A stretch of DNA of 64,000 nucleotides, from positions 1-64,000 of the forward strand of contig NZ_RHHT01000011.1 of NCBI RefSeq assembly GCF_003710985.1. The letters run 5' to 3'. This DNA comes from Brevibacillus panacihumi. GTDB taxonomy: Bacteria > Bacillota > Bacilli > Brevibacillales > Brevibacillaceae. The position numbers and the translations under genes were made by a program. The notes below the pieces were generated by a model. The model was given only the letters and a program-made list of their open reading frames with translations. It was not told where the DNA came from and searched no databases. Positions 53,170-64,000 of this stretch are shown here, one piece after another (the stretch's first letter is position 1; each line of letters starts with the position of its first letter).

Positions 53170-54204
53170 ATGGATTTCCATGTAAAATCAGTCGTATACA
53201 CTTGCAAGGATATGCCAAGGGAGGCGAATTACTTGAGCGATCACACTAGCAATTACCGTGTCGCAACCTTTGCAGGAGGATGCTTCTGGTGCATGGTGAA
53301 GCCATTTGACCAGATGCCGGGCATCATTCGCGTCGTGTCCGGATATACAGGGGGAGAGGTCGAGAACCCCACGTATGAACAGGTATGCAGCGGTGCGACG
53401 GGACATTACGAGGCCGTTCAAATCACCTACGATCCTGCGTTGATCTCCTATCCGCAGCTCCTGCAAATTTTCTGGCGGCAAATAGACCCCACCGATGCTG
53501 GCGGGCAGTTCGCTGACCGTGGACAGTCTTACGCCCCTGCGATCTTTTACCACGACGAGGAACAGCATCAGCAAGCCCTGGAATCCAAGCGGCTTTTGGA
53601 AGAGAGCCAACGCTTCGACAAGCCGATCGCAACGCTGATCCTGCCTGCGAAACCTTTTTACCCGGCAGAAGAGTACCACCAGGATTACTACAAGAAAAAT
53701 CCGCTTCGCTACAAGTATTATCAGGCTGCATCCGGTCGTGCTGCATTCGTAAAGGAAGCGTGGCGCGATACGAACCGCCTGGAAGAATTGAAGCAACGAT
53801 TGACTCCGATGCAGTTTCATGTGACGCAGAACAACGGGACGGAGCCGCCTTTTTCCAACGAGTACTGGAATCATCAGGAGGAAGGAATCTACGTCGATAT
53901 CGTCTCCAACGAGCCGCTGTTCAGTTCGCTTGACAAGTTTGATTCCCACTGCGGTTGGCCTTCTTTTACCCAGCCGATCGAACAGTCGCAGGTGACGGAA
54001 CACGTCGATCTGAGCCACAACATGATCCGCACGGAGGTGCGCAGTCGCGGGGCAGATTCCCATCTGGGACATGTTTTTGAAGACGGTCCAGGTCCCAATG
54101 GCCTGCGTTACTGCATCAATTCGGCTGCGTTGCGATTTATTCCCAAAAAGGATCTGGAAAAAGAAGGATTCGGAGAGTACCTGCGTCTATTTGAAAAAAA
54201 ATAG
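53170..54204 (+). CDS. msrAB: Fused peptide methionine sulfoxide reductase MsrA-MsrB
   Basis: A 344-residue bifunctional repair enzyme. The MsrA domain (about 30-190) has GGCFWC with catalytic Cys38 and reduces the S-epimer of methionine sulfoxide. The MsrB domain (about 205-335) has [24 protein letters not shown] and the catalytic Cys315 in [11 protein letters not shown] for the R-epimer. There are no CxxC zinc pairs in MsrB, which is the zinc-free form. No signal peptide, so cytoplasmic. ATG 53170 gives a normal N-terminus; 31 open codons upstream overlap the mocR end. GAGGAG is somewhat far (about 10 bases). Confidence 0.94.
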   Translation: MDFHVKSVVYTCKDMPREANYLSDHTSNYRVATFAGGCFWCMVKPFDQMPGIIRVVSGYTGGEVENPTYEQVCSGATGHYEAVQITYDPALISYPQLLQIFWRQIDPTDAGGQFADRGQSYAPAIFYHDEEQHQQALESKRLLEESQRFDKPIATLILPAKPFYPAEEYHQDYYKKNPLRYKYYQAASGRAAFVKEAWRDTNRLEELKQRLTPMQFHVTQNNGTEPPFSNEYWNHQEEGIYVDIVSNEPLFSSLDKFDSHCGWPSFTQPIEQSQVTEHVDLSHNMIRTEVRSRGADSHLGHVFEDGPGPNGLRYCINSAALRFIPKKDLEKEGFGEYLRLFEKK

Positions 54205-54234
54205 AGAGATCTTCCTTTGAAAGGACAAGAAAGC

Positions 54235-55131
54235 ATGGAGAGAGTGTGGAAACAAAGAGGTTCAGCCCTTTTGCTTGGAGCAGCGGTCTTGCTTGCCATG
54301 ACAGGCTGCAGCGGGCAGGCAGCAAGCGGCGAGGTGATACAGTCCCCGCCCCAGGAAACGGTGACGCCACCGCCAGCGCAAGAGGAGCAGCCTCCACAAA
54401 CGAGTGAAGAGCAGGAGGGGACGGAAGTGAAGCCTTCGCAAGAGGAAGAAGCAGGCAAGCCGGCTGAAGCTGCGCCACAAGAGCAAGGAACAAGCGAGCA
54501 AGAGGAAATACCTGCGGGTCTGGATCTGGAGGTCGTAGCGGAGCCGGCAAGCATGTCCGTGCTGGTAAACAAGCAGCATAAATTGCCGGAATCATACGAG
54601 CCGCCAGATCTGGTCTTTCCGAACGTGCCGTATCTTCTGCCGGAAAAAAGCGAGAGAAGGAAAATGCGTCAGGAAGCAGCGACTGCCTTGGAGCAAATGT
54701 TTGCCGCAGCAAAAGCGGACGGGATTCAGCTTGCAGGAGTTTCCGCATACCGCCCTCACGCCTATCAAAAAGACCTGTTTAACCGCTACGTGAAAAAGGA
54801 TGGGCTGGAAAAGGCGAGAACCTACAGTGCGTACCCCGGCACGAGCGAGCATGAGACAGGGCTTGCCATCGACATCTCTGGCATCGATGGCAAATGCGCA
54901 GCGAGCAGCTGTTTTGCCGGGACGAAGGAAGCGATCTGGCTTGCCGAGAACGCAGCGGATTACGGATTTATCGTGCGCTATCCGGAGGGAAAAGAAGCGA
55001 TCACCGGCTATATTTATGAGCCATGGCACATGCGCTATGTAGGTGTGGAAACATCCAAGGCGATTGTGGAGAGCGGCTTGACGATGGAAGAATACTTCGG
55101 GGTCGCTCCAGTTTCCAGTCAGAATCCATAG
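54235..55131 (+). CDS. D-Ala-D-Ala carboxypeptidase, VanY-type lipoprotein (M15B)
   Basis: A 298-residue surface peptidase that trims the terminal D-alanine of peptidoglycan stem peptides. Lipobox MTGC gives lipidated Cys25. A Pro/Glu/Gln-rich linker covers about 30-100, spanning the wall. The catalytic M15 domain (about 130-295) has GVSAYRPHAYQ, the zinc motif SEHETGLAID (His and Asp) and EPWHMRYVG (third zinc ligand). AAAGGA before ATG 54235. Lies 30 bases after msrAB on the same strand without a terminator. Confidence 0.92.
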   Translation: MERVWKQRGSALLLGAAVLLAMTGCSGQAASGEVIQSPPQETVTPPPAQEEQPPQTSEEQEGTEVKPSQEEEAGKPAEAAPQEQGTSEQEEIPAGLDLEVVAEPASMSVLVNKQHKLPESYEPPDLVFPNVPYLLPEKSERRKMRQEAATALEQMFAAAKADGIQLAGVSAYRPHAYQKDLFNRYVKKDGLEKARTYSAYPGTSEHETGLAIDISGIDGKCAASSCFAGTKEAIWLAENAADYGFIVRYPEGKEAITGYIYEPWHMRYVGVETSKAIVESGLTMEEYFGVAPVSSQNP

Positions 55132-55156
55132 ACGAAGACTGACGATGCCTTATCTA

Positions 55157-55165
55157 TGCTATAAT
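55157..55165 (+). promoter_or_regulatory. Extended -10 promoter of the TetR gene
   Basis: TGCTATAAT. The predicted transcript start (about 55172) is only some 11 bases before the ATG, so the mRNA would have a very short leader containing just GGGTGA. Confidence 0.5.
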
Positions 55166-55182
55166 GTTCACGGGTGAAGATA

Positions 55183-55830
55183 ATGAGCGAGAAATCGATT
55201 CGGGAAAGAATCATCGAGACTTCCATGCGCCTGTTTGAAGCGCATGGGTATCATCGGGTGACTGTAGATCAGATCGTAAAAGAGAGCGGAACATCCAAAG
55301 GCGGATTCTATCATAACTTCAAGTCAAAGGATGAGCTTCTCTATATCATCCACGACCAGTTCATCTCCTACGTACTGGAAAAGGCGCAGGAGGCTTACGA
55401 GCAGTGGGAGACGCCTCCGGAACGGCTGCAAGCCATCGTCAAGTCCTTTGTGATGATGATTGATCTGTATCGGTCGCAGGTGACGATTTTTTATCAAGAG
55501 AGCTTGTTTTTGGCTCCCGAATATTTCTCCGAGATTGAGAGCAAGCGGGACCAATACAAGAAAATGATGTTTACCGTGATCCAGGAGGGCATCGAAAGCG
55601 GAGATTTTCGTCCCGAGCTACCTGTTACGATCGTTTCGATGGCCATTTTCGGGATGGTCAACTGGATCTACAAGTGGTATCAAAAAACAGGTACGTATTC
55701 GATCGAGCAAATCGCCGATATTTATGCGGACATGGTTTTGCATTCGATCCTGCAGCCAGACGCGATGAAAAACCCGAGGTACGCTCGCTTTTTCTTGAAG
55801 CAACATGATTTTCCAGGCAAGCTGTGGTAG
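55183..55830 (+). CDS. TetR-family regulator of the propionyl/methylmalonyl-CoA operon
   Basis: A 215-residue repressor. The N-terminal HTH (RVTVDQIVKESGTSKGGFYHNFKSKDELL, about 22-50) is classical TetR. The C-terminal helical domain with LFLAPEYFSEIESKRDQYKKM resembles FadR/YsiA-type acyl-CoA-sensing regulators. Two TetR-type palindromes lie between it and the BCCP-mutAB operon it precedes, so it most likely represses that operon and is released by an acyl-CoA such as propionyl- or methylmalonyl-CoA (inference). ATG 55183 fits the GGGTGA site; GTG 55174 is possible. Confidence 0.88.
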   Translation: MSEKSIRERIIETSMRLFEAHGYHRVTVDQIVKESGTSKGGFYHNFKSKDELLYIIHDQFISYVLEKAQEAYEQWETPPERLQAIVKSFVMMIDLYRSQVTIFYQESLFLAPEYFSEIESKRDQYKKMMFTVIQEGIESGDFRPELPVTIVSMAIFGMVNWIYKWYQKTGTYSIEQIADIYADMVLHSILQPDAMKNPRYARFFLKQHDFPGKLW

Positions 55831-55855
55831 GTCAGCTTGGTGTCGGATGAAAAAT

Positions 55856-55898
55856 AGGCTCCGCTCTTCCTGAACAGGTGTAGCGGGGCTTTTTTTAC
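55856..55898 (+). terminator. Terminator after the TetR gene
   Basis: GCTCCGCT pairs with AGCGGGGC (one G-T pair), followed by seven T, which separates the regulator from the operon. Confidence 0.82.
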
Positions 55899-55920
55899 AG
55901 ATCATGAAGGAAATCACGCA

Positions 55921-55942
55921 ACAGACCAACTAGTTGGTCTGT
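55921..55942. promoter_or_regulatory. TetR operator 1 (perfect 22-base palindrome)
   Basis: ACAGACCAACT-AGTTGGTCTGT is a perfect palindrome of the AGACCAAC-N2-GTTGGTCT type common for TetR-family acyl-CoA regulators, about 100 bases before the BCCP gene. Confidence 0.8.
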
Positions 55943-55979
55943 ACAAAAGAAGGCACCTCGTGGTAAAGTAACCGTATAC

Positions 55980-55997
55980 AGACCAACCAGTCGGTCT
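55980..55997. promoter_or_regulatory. TetR operator 2
   Basis: AGACCAACCAGTCGGTCT, an imperfect copy of operator 1 centred 57 bases further on and immediately before the ribosome site of the BCCP gene. Two sites bracket the likely promoter. Confidence 0.75.
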
Positions 55998-56019
55998 TGG
56001 TGGATCAGGAGGAATGACG

Positions 56020-56553
56020 ATGCTAACCATTTATGAAGTGAAAGAACTTGTCAAATTGCTGGAACAAACAGATATTGAGTCCGTAGAGGTGAAGGATGAA
56101 CAAGCGCGCATCAGCATCAAGAGAAGTCTTCCCGGTGCACAATTGGTCGCGAGGGTGCAAACAGAGCCGATCAGTTCGTCCAAGTCACCAGTAGCATTTC
56201 CGGCTGTTGTCGCCCCAGCGGTCACCCATGCACAAACAGAGCGAGCAGTCGTTCAAGAATCTCCGCGTTCAACCGCAGAAGTTGCAATCGATACTCAAAA
56301 TCATTCCGCAAATATACAGAAGATTGTTTCTCCGATGGTCGGGACTTTTTACGCTGCCCCCGCGGTGGATGCGCCTCCCTATGTCAAGGTGGGGGACAGG
56401 GTGCATGCGTCGAGCGTCGTCTGCATCGTAGAAGCGATGAAGCTGTTCAATGAAATTGAGGCGGAAGTGTCGGGGGAGATCGTCCAGGTTCTGGTCGAAA
56501 ACGGACAATTGGTTGAGCCGGGACAGCCCTTGTTTTTGGTCAAATTGGACTGA
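56020..56553 (+). CDS. Biotin carboxyl carrier protein (AccB/BCCP-like)
   Basis: A 177-residue carrier that shuttles CO2 on biotin in an acyl-CoA carboxylase. A short N-terminal domain ([22 protein letters not shown]) is joined by an Ala/Pro/Gln-rich linker to the C-terminal biotinyl domain. [23 protein letters not shown] and [13 protein letters not shown] contain the biotinylated Lys141. ATG 56020 is six bases from AGGAGGA; ATG 56014 is too close. First gene of the operon, behind two TetR operators. A second BCCP-like gene lies at the far end of the same cluster. Confidence 0.92.
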   Translation: MLTIYEVKELVKLLEQTDIESVEVKDEQARISIKRSLPGAQLVARVQTEPISSSKSPVAFPAVVAPAVTHAQTERAVVQESPRSTAEVAIDTQNHSANIQKIVSPMVGTFYAAPAVDAPPYVKVGDRVHASSVVCIVEAMKLFNEIEAEVSGEIVQVLVENGQLVEPGQPLFLVKLD

Positions 56554-56597
56554 TTGGCAAATAAAGCAGCGGACATAGAGGGGAGGGCCATCGATCG

Positions 56598-58693
56598 ATG
56601 AGCAATAAGAGGTTGTTTCAGGAATTTGCGGTGCCGACCTATGAGCAGTGGCGAGAGGAAGCGGAAAAATCACTGAAAGGCGCTTCATTCGATGCCAAAC
56701 TGCTTACCAAAACCTACGAAGGAATTACCTTGCAGCCGATTTATCGCGAGGAGGATGTGAAGGACCTGGCGCATCTGACAGGACTTCCGGGTACTGCGCC
56801 GTATATCCGGGGAACCCGGGCGCCAGGTGTGGCTGCAAAGGGCTGGGAAGTAAGCCAGGAGATCGGGGAAGCAACGCCTGAAGCGTACAACAAAGCCATC
56901 AAACATGATCTGGAGCGCGGGCAGACGGCGGTGAACCTGGTATTGGATCATGCTGGCCTGATGGGGCAGGACCCGGATCCGAATTCTGACGTGGCTCGTT
57001 CCAGTCGCGGCGTCGCCATTTTTCGCAGAGAAGATGTGGATGCCGCGTTGGCAGGCGTCGATCTTGCAAAGCATCCGTTGTTTTTGCACACCGGTTTTGT
57101 GGCTTTTCCCATGTTAACTTTACTTTTGGCCCATCTGGAAAAGACCGGCCAAGAGCCAACGTGCCTCAAGGGTTTTGTCGGGGCCGACCCGCTCGGGACA
57201 CTTATCGCAGAAGGCCAGCTTCCATGTCCCCTGCAAGATGCCTATGAAGACATGGCTGCCGCGGCCAAGTGGGCGAATCAGCATGCTCCCGGACTGCGGA
57301 CGATTCACGTCATGTCGCATCCATACCACAATGCAGGGGCGAATGCCGTGCAGGAGCTGGCGTTCGGTCTGGCAGCCGGAGTCGAGCATATCCGCGAGTT
57401 GTTGAAACGGGGCTTAACCATCGACCAGATCGCGCCCAAGATGCAGTTCTCCTTTTCCATCGGATCTCAGGTTTTTATGGAAATCAGCAAGCTGAGAGCT
57501 GCTCGTCTTCTTTGGTCTACGATTATCGAGGCATATGGAGGAAGTCCTGAAGCGCAAAAAATGAATATTCACGCGAGGACATCCGCCTGGACCAAAACGG
57601 TTCTTGACCCCTATGTCAATATGCTGCGAGCAAGCACAGAAGCGTTTTCGGCGATTATCGGCGGAATCGACAGCCTTCATGTCTCTGCCTTCGACGAAGC
57701 GATCCGACCTTCCAACGAATTTTCGCGGCGCATTGCCCGCAATACTCAAATTATTCTGGAACAAGAGGCGCATCTCGCCAAGGTTGCCGATCCCGCTGGC
57801 GGCTCCTGGTATGTCGAGTGGCTGACCGATCAGATCGCGCAAAAAGCGTGGGACTTGTTCCAGCAGGTAGAGGCACAAGGCGGGATGCTGAGCGCGATCA
57901 AGAGCGGATTCGTACAAGGGCAGATCGAGCAGGTCGCCGCAAAGAAAGCGGAGAATATCGCGCAGCGAAAAGACCGGATCGTCGGAACCAATATGTACCC
58001 CAACATCGAGGAACCGTCACTGGCAAAGGAAGAGTACATCCGTGGCGCCACACCGCAAGCGGACGCCGCCGGCCAAGCGACGCTATTGCAAACGCTACAG
58101 CAAACCCGTATCACATCTCCTGAATGGATCAAGCAAGCGGTACAGGCTGCCCATGCCGGGGCAACGCTGGGAACGCTGGCGAAGGCGGTTTTGTCGACAG
58201 AAAATGCTCCGACAACAGCACGTCCGCTCCGCAAGCAACGCGCAGCAGAAGCCTTCGAGGGCCTACGCCAGCGAGCCGAACAATACCGGCAGAAAAACGG
58301 CAATCGTCCGACGGTTTACCTGGCAACACTGGGAGCGCTTGCGAAGCATAAGGCCCGTGCCGACTTTAGTGCCGAATTTTTTGCGGTTGGCGGCTTTGAG
58401 GTCCTTCGTCCTGCTCCCGCAACGAGCGCAGAGGAAGCAGCCGCTGAGGCGATCGCCTCTGGTGCGCCAGTGGTCGCCATTTGCTCGGATGACGAAAGCT
58501 ACCCCAGTATTGTCGTACCGTTCGCGCAACGAATCAAGGCAGCGAGGCCGGATGTCGTCCTGCTCTTGGCTGGGTTGCCTGGGACGGAGCAGATGGGCGA
58601 ATACCGGACTGCCGGTGTGGATGACTGGATTCATGTCCGGACGAATGCTTACCAGATGCTTCACGACCTTCAGGAACGTATAGGGGTGATGTC

Positions 58694-58697
<4 letters not shown>
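56598..58697 (+). CDS. mutA: Methylmalonyl-CoA mutase small (beta) subunit
   Basis: A 699-residue non-catalytic subunit of heterodimeric methylmalonyl-CoA mutase. The TIM-barrel half is colinear with MutB ([46 protein letters not shown]). The C-terminal flavodoxin-like half ([19 protein letters not shown]) lacks the cobalamin-binding DxHxxG, as is usual for MutA. GAGGGGAGGG precedes the ATG. Overlaps mutB by ATGA, which favours equimolar synthesis. Confidence 0.93.
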
Positions 58698-60879
<2,182 letters not shown>

Positions 60880-60883
<4 letters not shown>

Positions 60884-61923
60884 GCGAAGCCAAGCATGAT
60901 CGGAGTTCCTTGACGTTTTCCTCTACAGTCCGTCGTCCCCGGCTTTCTGTGGAGCAATATGTACAAGGCGTTCTGGAAAATAACCGGTCGGTATTGGCGC
61001 AGGCAATCACCTTGGTGGAGAGCAACTCTCCTGTCCATATGGAAATAGCCCAGGAAGTCCTCGGGCAGCTTCTCCCGCATACCGGCAAATCGATTCGAAT
61101 TGGCATTACCGGCGTGCCGGGCGCGGGAAAAAGCACCTTTATCGAAGCGTTTGGCACGATGCTATGCGAAAAAGGGCATCGCGTTGCGGTACTTGCAGTC
61201 GATCCCAGCAGTCCGGTGACAAAGGGCAGCATCTTGGGGGACAAGACGAGGATGGAGCTTTTGTCGCGAAACCCGAATGCCTTTATTCGCCCTTCCGCAG
61301 CCGGCGGGACACTGGGCGGCGTAAACCGCAAGACGAGAGAGACGATGCTGATCTGTGAAGCGGCAGGCTTTGATGTGATTTTGATAGAGACAGTTGGTGT
61401 GGGCCAAAGTGAAACGACAGTTCGGTCGATGGTCGATTTCTTTTTGCTGCTCATGCTGACGGGTGCAGGAGATGAGCTGCAAGGGATCAAGAAGGGGGTC
61501 ATCGAGATTGCCGACGCCCTCTTGATCAACAAAGCAGACGGAGAGAACAAAGATCGGGCATTGATTGCAAAAGGCGAGTTTAACCGCGTCCTGCACTATT
61601 TGCAGCCGGCCACGCCAGGGTGGGAGACGAAGGCGTACATGTGTTCTTCTCTGACGTCTGAAGGCATACCGGAAATTTGGGCCGTTATCGAGAACTTCCG
61701 TGAGAAGATGACGCGCTCAGGCGTCCTCCAGTCTCGCCGCCAGGCCCAGTCGTTGAATTGGATGCAAAGCATGACGGAGGATTATTTGCGCGCACATTTT
61801 TACAGCCATCCAGAAGTGGCCAAGGCCCTCCCCGATGTGGAAGGGAGAGTCGCCAGGGGAGAGCTTTCCGCGACAAGTGCTGTCCAGCAGTTGATCGCCA
61901 TCTACGAAAAATCCTTTCAATAA
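60880..61923 (+). CDS. meaB: Methylmalonyl-CoA mutase-associated GTPase (MeaB/ArgK)
   Basis: A 347-residue G3E-family GTPase chaperone that loads intact adenosylcobalamin into the mutase and protects or reactivates it. Walker A is GVPGAGKST at about residues 75-83; [20 protein letters not shown] is the switch/Mg motif, [10 protein letters not shown] is Walker B/G3 and NKAD is the G4 base motif. A C-terminal dimerisation helix follows. ATGA overlap with mutB; the usual mutA-mutB-meaB order. Confidence 0.95.
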
Positions 61924-61935
61924 AAGGTGAATGGA

Positions 61936-63501
61936 GTGAATAAGCCTGCCATGAGCAAAATGCATGAGAAAATCGACGAATTGATGGAGCGCAAGTTCAA
62001 GATTCAACTCGGCGGGGGAGACGCTCGCATCGACGCCCAGCACGATCGCGGCAAGCTTACGGCCCGTGAGCGGATCGAGCTGCTGCTTGACCCGGACAGC
62101 TTCATGGAATTGAATCCATTTGTGGAGCATCGCGCCACCCATTTTGGCCTGGACCAGATCGAAGCGCCAGGGGAAGGCGTCGTGACAGGGTATGGAAAAA
62201 TTCACGGCAGGCCCGTCTATATTTTTGCACAGGATTTTACGGTGTTCGGCGGAGCGTTGGGTGAGATGCACGCGATGAAAATCGCCAAGGTGATGGACTT
62301 GGCTGCCAAAAACGGCGCGCCTGTCATCGGGCTGAACGATTCCGGCGGCGCGCGCATTCAGGAAGGCGTCAGCTCCCTGGACGGCTACGGGACGATTTTT
62401 TACCGCAATGCGATCTATTCGGGTGTGATCCCGCAAATCTCCGTGATACTCGGCCCTTGCGCGGGTGGAGCCGTATACTCCCCGGCGATTACAGATTTTG
62501 TATTTATGGTGGAAAAGACGAGCCAGATGTTCATTACAGGTCCGAAAGTCATCGAGACCGTGACCGGGGAAAAAATCTCTGCGGAAAATCTGGGCGGAGC
62601 CAAGGTGCACGCCAGCATCAGCGGAAATGCGCATTTCACAGGAGAGACCGAGCAGGAAGTCTTGGAAGAAGTGCGCCGTCTGCTCAGCTTCCTGCCGCAA
62701 AACAATCAGGAAAAACCACCTGTTGTCGAGACTATGATACGGCGTGAGCTGCAGGAGGAGCTGTTGGAGCTGGTTCCGGCGGAGAGCACCAAGGTCTACG
62801 ATGTCCGCAAAGTCATCGAGACAATCGTGGATAACGGTGATTTTCTGGAGGTTCAACCGCAGTTCGCCAAAAACATCGTCGTAGGGTTCGCCCGCATCGA
62901 CGGACACAGCGTCGGGATGATCGCCAACCAGCCCAAGGTCATGGCAGGCGGACTGGACATTCATTCCTCCGACAAGCTGGCGCGGTTTATCCGCTTCTGC
63001 GATTGCTTCAACATTCCGCTCGTCACCTTTGAGGACGTGTCCGGATTCTTCCCCGGGATCAACCAGGAGCACGGGGGAATCATCCGCCATGGCGCCAAGA
63101 TTTTGTACGCCTATTCCGAAGCGACAGTGCCCAAAATTACGGTCATTCTGCGCAAAGCGTACGGAGGCGCATATGTGGCGCTCAACTCCAAGTCGATTGG
63201 CGCAGATATCGTCTACGCATGGCCCAATGCGGAAATTGCCGTGATGGGACCTGAGGGGGCGGCCAACATCATCTTCGCCAAAGAGATTGAGCAAAGCGAG
63301 GACCCTGCTGCGACGAGAGCGGAAAAAATCGCAGAATACCGCGAGAAATTCGCCAATCCTTACGTCGCTGCCAGCCTCGGCATGGTCGATGATGTCATCG
63401 ATCCGCGCGAGACGAGAAGCAAGGTAGCGCAAGCGCTGGAAATGCTGCGCAACAAAACAGAGAGCCGACCCGCGAAAAAGCATGGGAACATCCCATTGTA
63501 G
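61936..63501 (+). CDS. Acyl-CoA carboxyltransferase beta subunit (propionyl-CoA carboxylase/PccB type)
   Basis: A 521-residue carboxyltransferase of the PccB/MmdA family, moving CO2 between biotin and propionyl-CoA. The two crotonase-like halves carry the oxyanion motifs GGARIQEGVSSLDGYG with PCAGGAVYSPA (N-half) and FFPGINQEHGGIIRHGAKILYAYSEA with RKAYGGAYVALNSKSIGAD (C-half). Placed between meaB and a BCCP-like gene, it should supply methylmalonyl-CoA to the mutase. The same family also contains the decarboxylase subunit MmdA; deciding needs the gene beyond the window. GTG 61936 is preferred (AAAGG eight bases upstream); ATG 61951 is possible. Confidence 0.9.
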   Translation: MNKPAMSKMHEKIDELMERKFKIQLGGGDARIDAQHDRGKLTARERIELLLDPDSFMELNPFVEHRATHFGLDQIEAPGEGVVTGYGKIHGRPVYIFAQDFTVFGGALGEMHAMKIAKVMDLAAKNGAPVIGLNDSGGARIQEGVSSLDGYGTIFYRNAIYSGVIPQISVILGPCAGGAVYSPAITDFVFMVEKTSQMFITGPKVIETVTGEKISAENLGGAKVHASISGNAHFTGETEQEVLEEVRRLLSFLPQNNQEKPPVVETMIRRELQEELLELVPAESTKVYDVRKVIETIVDNGDFLEVQPQFAKNIVVGFARIDGHSVGMIANQPKVMAGGLDIHSSDKLARFIRFCDCFNIPLVTFEDVSGFFPGINQEHGGIIRHGAKILYAYSEATVPKITVILRKAYGGAYVALNSKSIGADIVYAWPNAEIAVMGPEGAANIIFAKEIEQSEDPAATRAEKIAEYREKFANPYVAASLGMVDDVIDPRETRSKVAQALEMLRNKTESRPAKKHGNIPL

Positions 63502-63516
63502 GAGTGATAACTTGCG

Positions 63517-63984
63517 ATGAAACTTCATGACATACGAGAATTGATCAAATTAGTGAATCAGACGTCTATCGAGGAATTGGAATGGGAGCGTGATGGCAAA
63601 AGCATCGTGATCAAAAAAGCGGCTCCCGCAACGATCGTTGTGACTCCAGAAGCTCCTGCGCAGGAGGCCGTAGAAACCAATGAAAACGAAGGCTACCAAC
63701 AAGCTGCAGCTGCTGTGGAAGAGGCAGCAGCTGTCAAAGAGCCGGTAGCATCTGTGGAAAAAATATCGTACATTTCTTCATCCTCCGTGGGTTTGTTTTA
63801 CGCTGCCGTCTCTCCCGGACAATCTATGAAAACGGGAGACCTGGTTGGCCGTCTGAACGTAGAGTCCCTCCAATTGACAGAAGAGGTTCGTGCAGTGGTG
63901 GATGGGGAAGTCGCAGAAATTCTTGTCGCGGACGGTCAGCTCGTCGATTATGGACGAAATCTGGTTGCAGTCAAGACCAAGTAG
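63517..63984 (+). CDS. BCCP-like protein lacking the biotinylation lysine
   Basis: A 155-residue protein laid out like BCCP: N-terminal KLHDIRELIKLVNQTSIEELEW resembles the first 22 residues of the operon's true BCCP, then an Ala/Glu/Val-rich linker (about 45-80) and a biotinyl-like beta-barrel (SSSVGLFYAAVSPGQSMKTGD, VDGEVAEILVADGQLVDYG). At the hairpin where the true carrier has VEAMKLFNE, this one reads VESLQLTEE, so Gln119 replaces the lysine and Leu the methionine. It cannot be biotinylated in the usual way and may be a structural or regulatory subunit of the carboxylase. It has its own ribosome site, 15 bases after the carboxyltransferase. Confidence 0.88.
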   Translation: MKLHDIRELIKLVNQTSIEELEWERDGKSIVIKKAAPATIVVTPEAPAQEAVETNENEGYQQAAAAVEEAAAVKEPVASVEKISYISSSSVGLFYAAVSPGQSMKTGDLVGRLNVESLQLTEEVRAVVDGEVAEILVADGQLVDYGRNLVAVKTK

Positions 63985-63997
63985 GGGGAGTAGAAGG

Positions 63998-64000
63998 ATG
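63998..64000 (+). CDS. Start codon of the next operon gene (cut by the window end)
   Basis: An ATG with GGGGGAG and AAGG upstream, 13 bases after the previous stop. Only the start codon is inside the window. A biotin carboxylase (AccC/PccA-like) would complete the carboxylase, but this is a guess from context. Confidence 0.45.

Overview
The window comes from a Gram-positive, spore-former-type Bacillales genome, most likely Brevibacillus or a close Paenibacillaceae relative. This is inferred from gene content and not from a marker gene. Evidence includes a bacillithiol-disulfide reductase of the YpdA type, a XerS-type recombinase, an S-layer-homology (SLH) glycosidase, strong GGAGG ribosome sites, GTG and TTG starts, CcpA-type cre boxes and moderate GC. 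No rRNA, tRNA, CRISPR array or prophage was seen. The only mobile element is the 3' end of a group II intron at the left edge.

Layout, 1-15 kb: intron end; an unknown 178-residue protein; a fumarylacetoacetate-hydrolase-family enzyme; a secreted tandem NlpC/P60 protein whose first domain has lost its catalytic residues; an acyl-CoA synthetase with a CodY-like box; xerS divergent from kbl-tdh (threonine to glycine plus acetyl-CoA), with two palindromes between them; an SLH-GH18 glycosidase; ypdA; a HIT protein; and a molybdenum formate dehydrogenase with its DUF1641 partner, preceded by a leader that looks like a transcription attenuator.

Layout, 15-26 kb: a sulfotransferase next to APS kinase (cysC), which together could make and use PAPS; a CBS-domain sigma-54 activator; a GyrI-like protein; eutBC (ethanolamine ammonia-lyase), whose leader carries a dual-hairpin ANTAR/EutV-type antitermination element; an AraC regulator divergent from a sugar-isomerase-like protein with a perfect cre box; a DeoR regulator; and an MFS exporter.

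Layout, 26-42 kb: mostly housekeeping-type genes. These are an SNF2 helicase with a SWIM-zinc-finger partner and an overlooked 46-codon ORF, an alpha/beta hydrolase, a YitT membrane protein, an M29 aminopeptidase, oligoendopeptidase F, a Lin0512-family protein, a DinG-like Fe-S helicase, a small membrane protein, a 2-hydroxyacid dehydrogenase and an S9 peptidase.

Layout, 42-56 kb: a complete oligopeptide/dipeptide ABC importer operon ending in an M20 amidohydrolase; a B3/B4-LysE-PaiB group divergent from a MocR regulator with its own long inverted-repeat operator; fused MsrA-MsrB; and a VanY-type lipoprotein carboxypeptidase.

Layout, 55-64 kb: a TetR regulator, two TetR-type palindromes, then an operon for propionyl-CoA carboxylation and methylmalonyl-CoA mutase: BCCP, mutA, mutB, meaB, a carboxyltransferase, a second BCCP-like protein lacking the biotinylated lysine, and the start codon of a further gene. 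The route would take propionyl-CoA through methylmalonyl-CoA to succinyl-CoA. No epimerase is seen inside the window. Much of the window concerns catabolism of amino acids, peptides and ethanolamine; both eutBC and mutAB need adenosylcobalamin, yet no cobalamin riboswitch was recognised.
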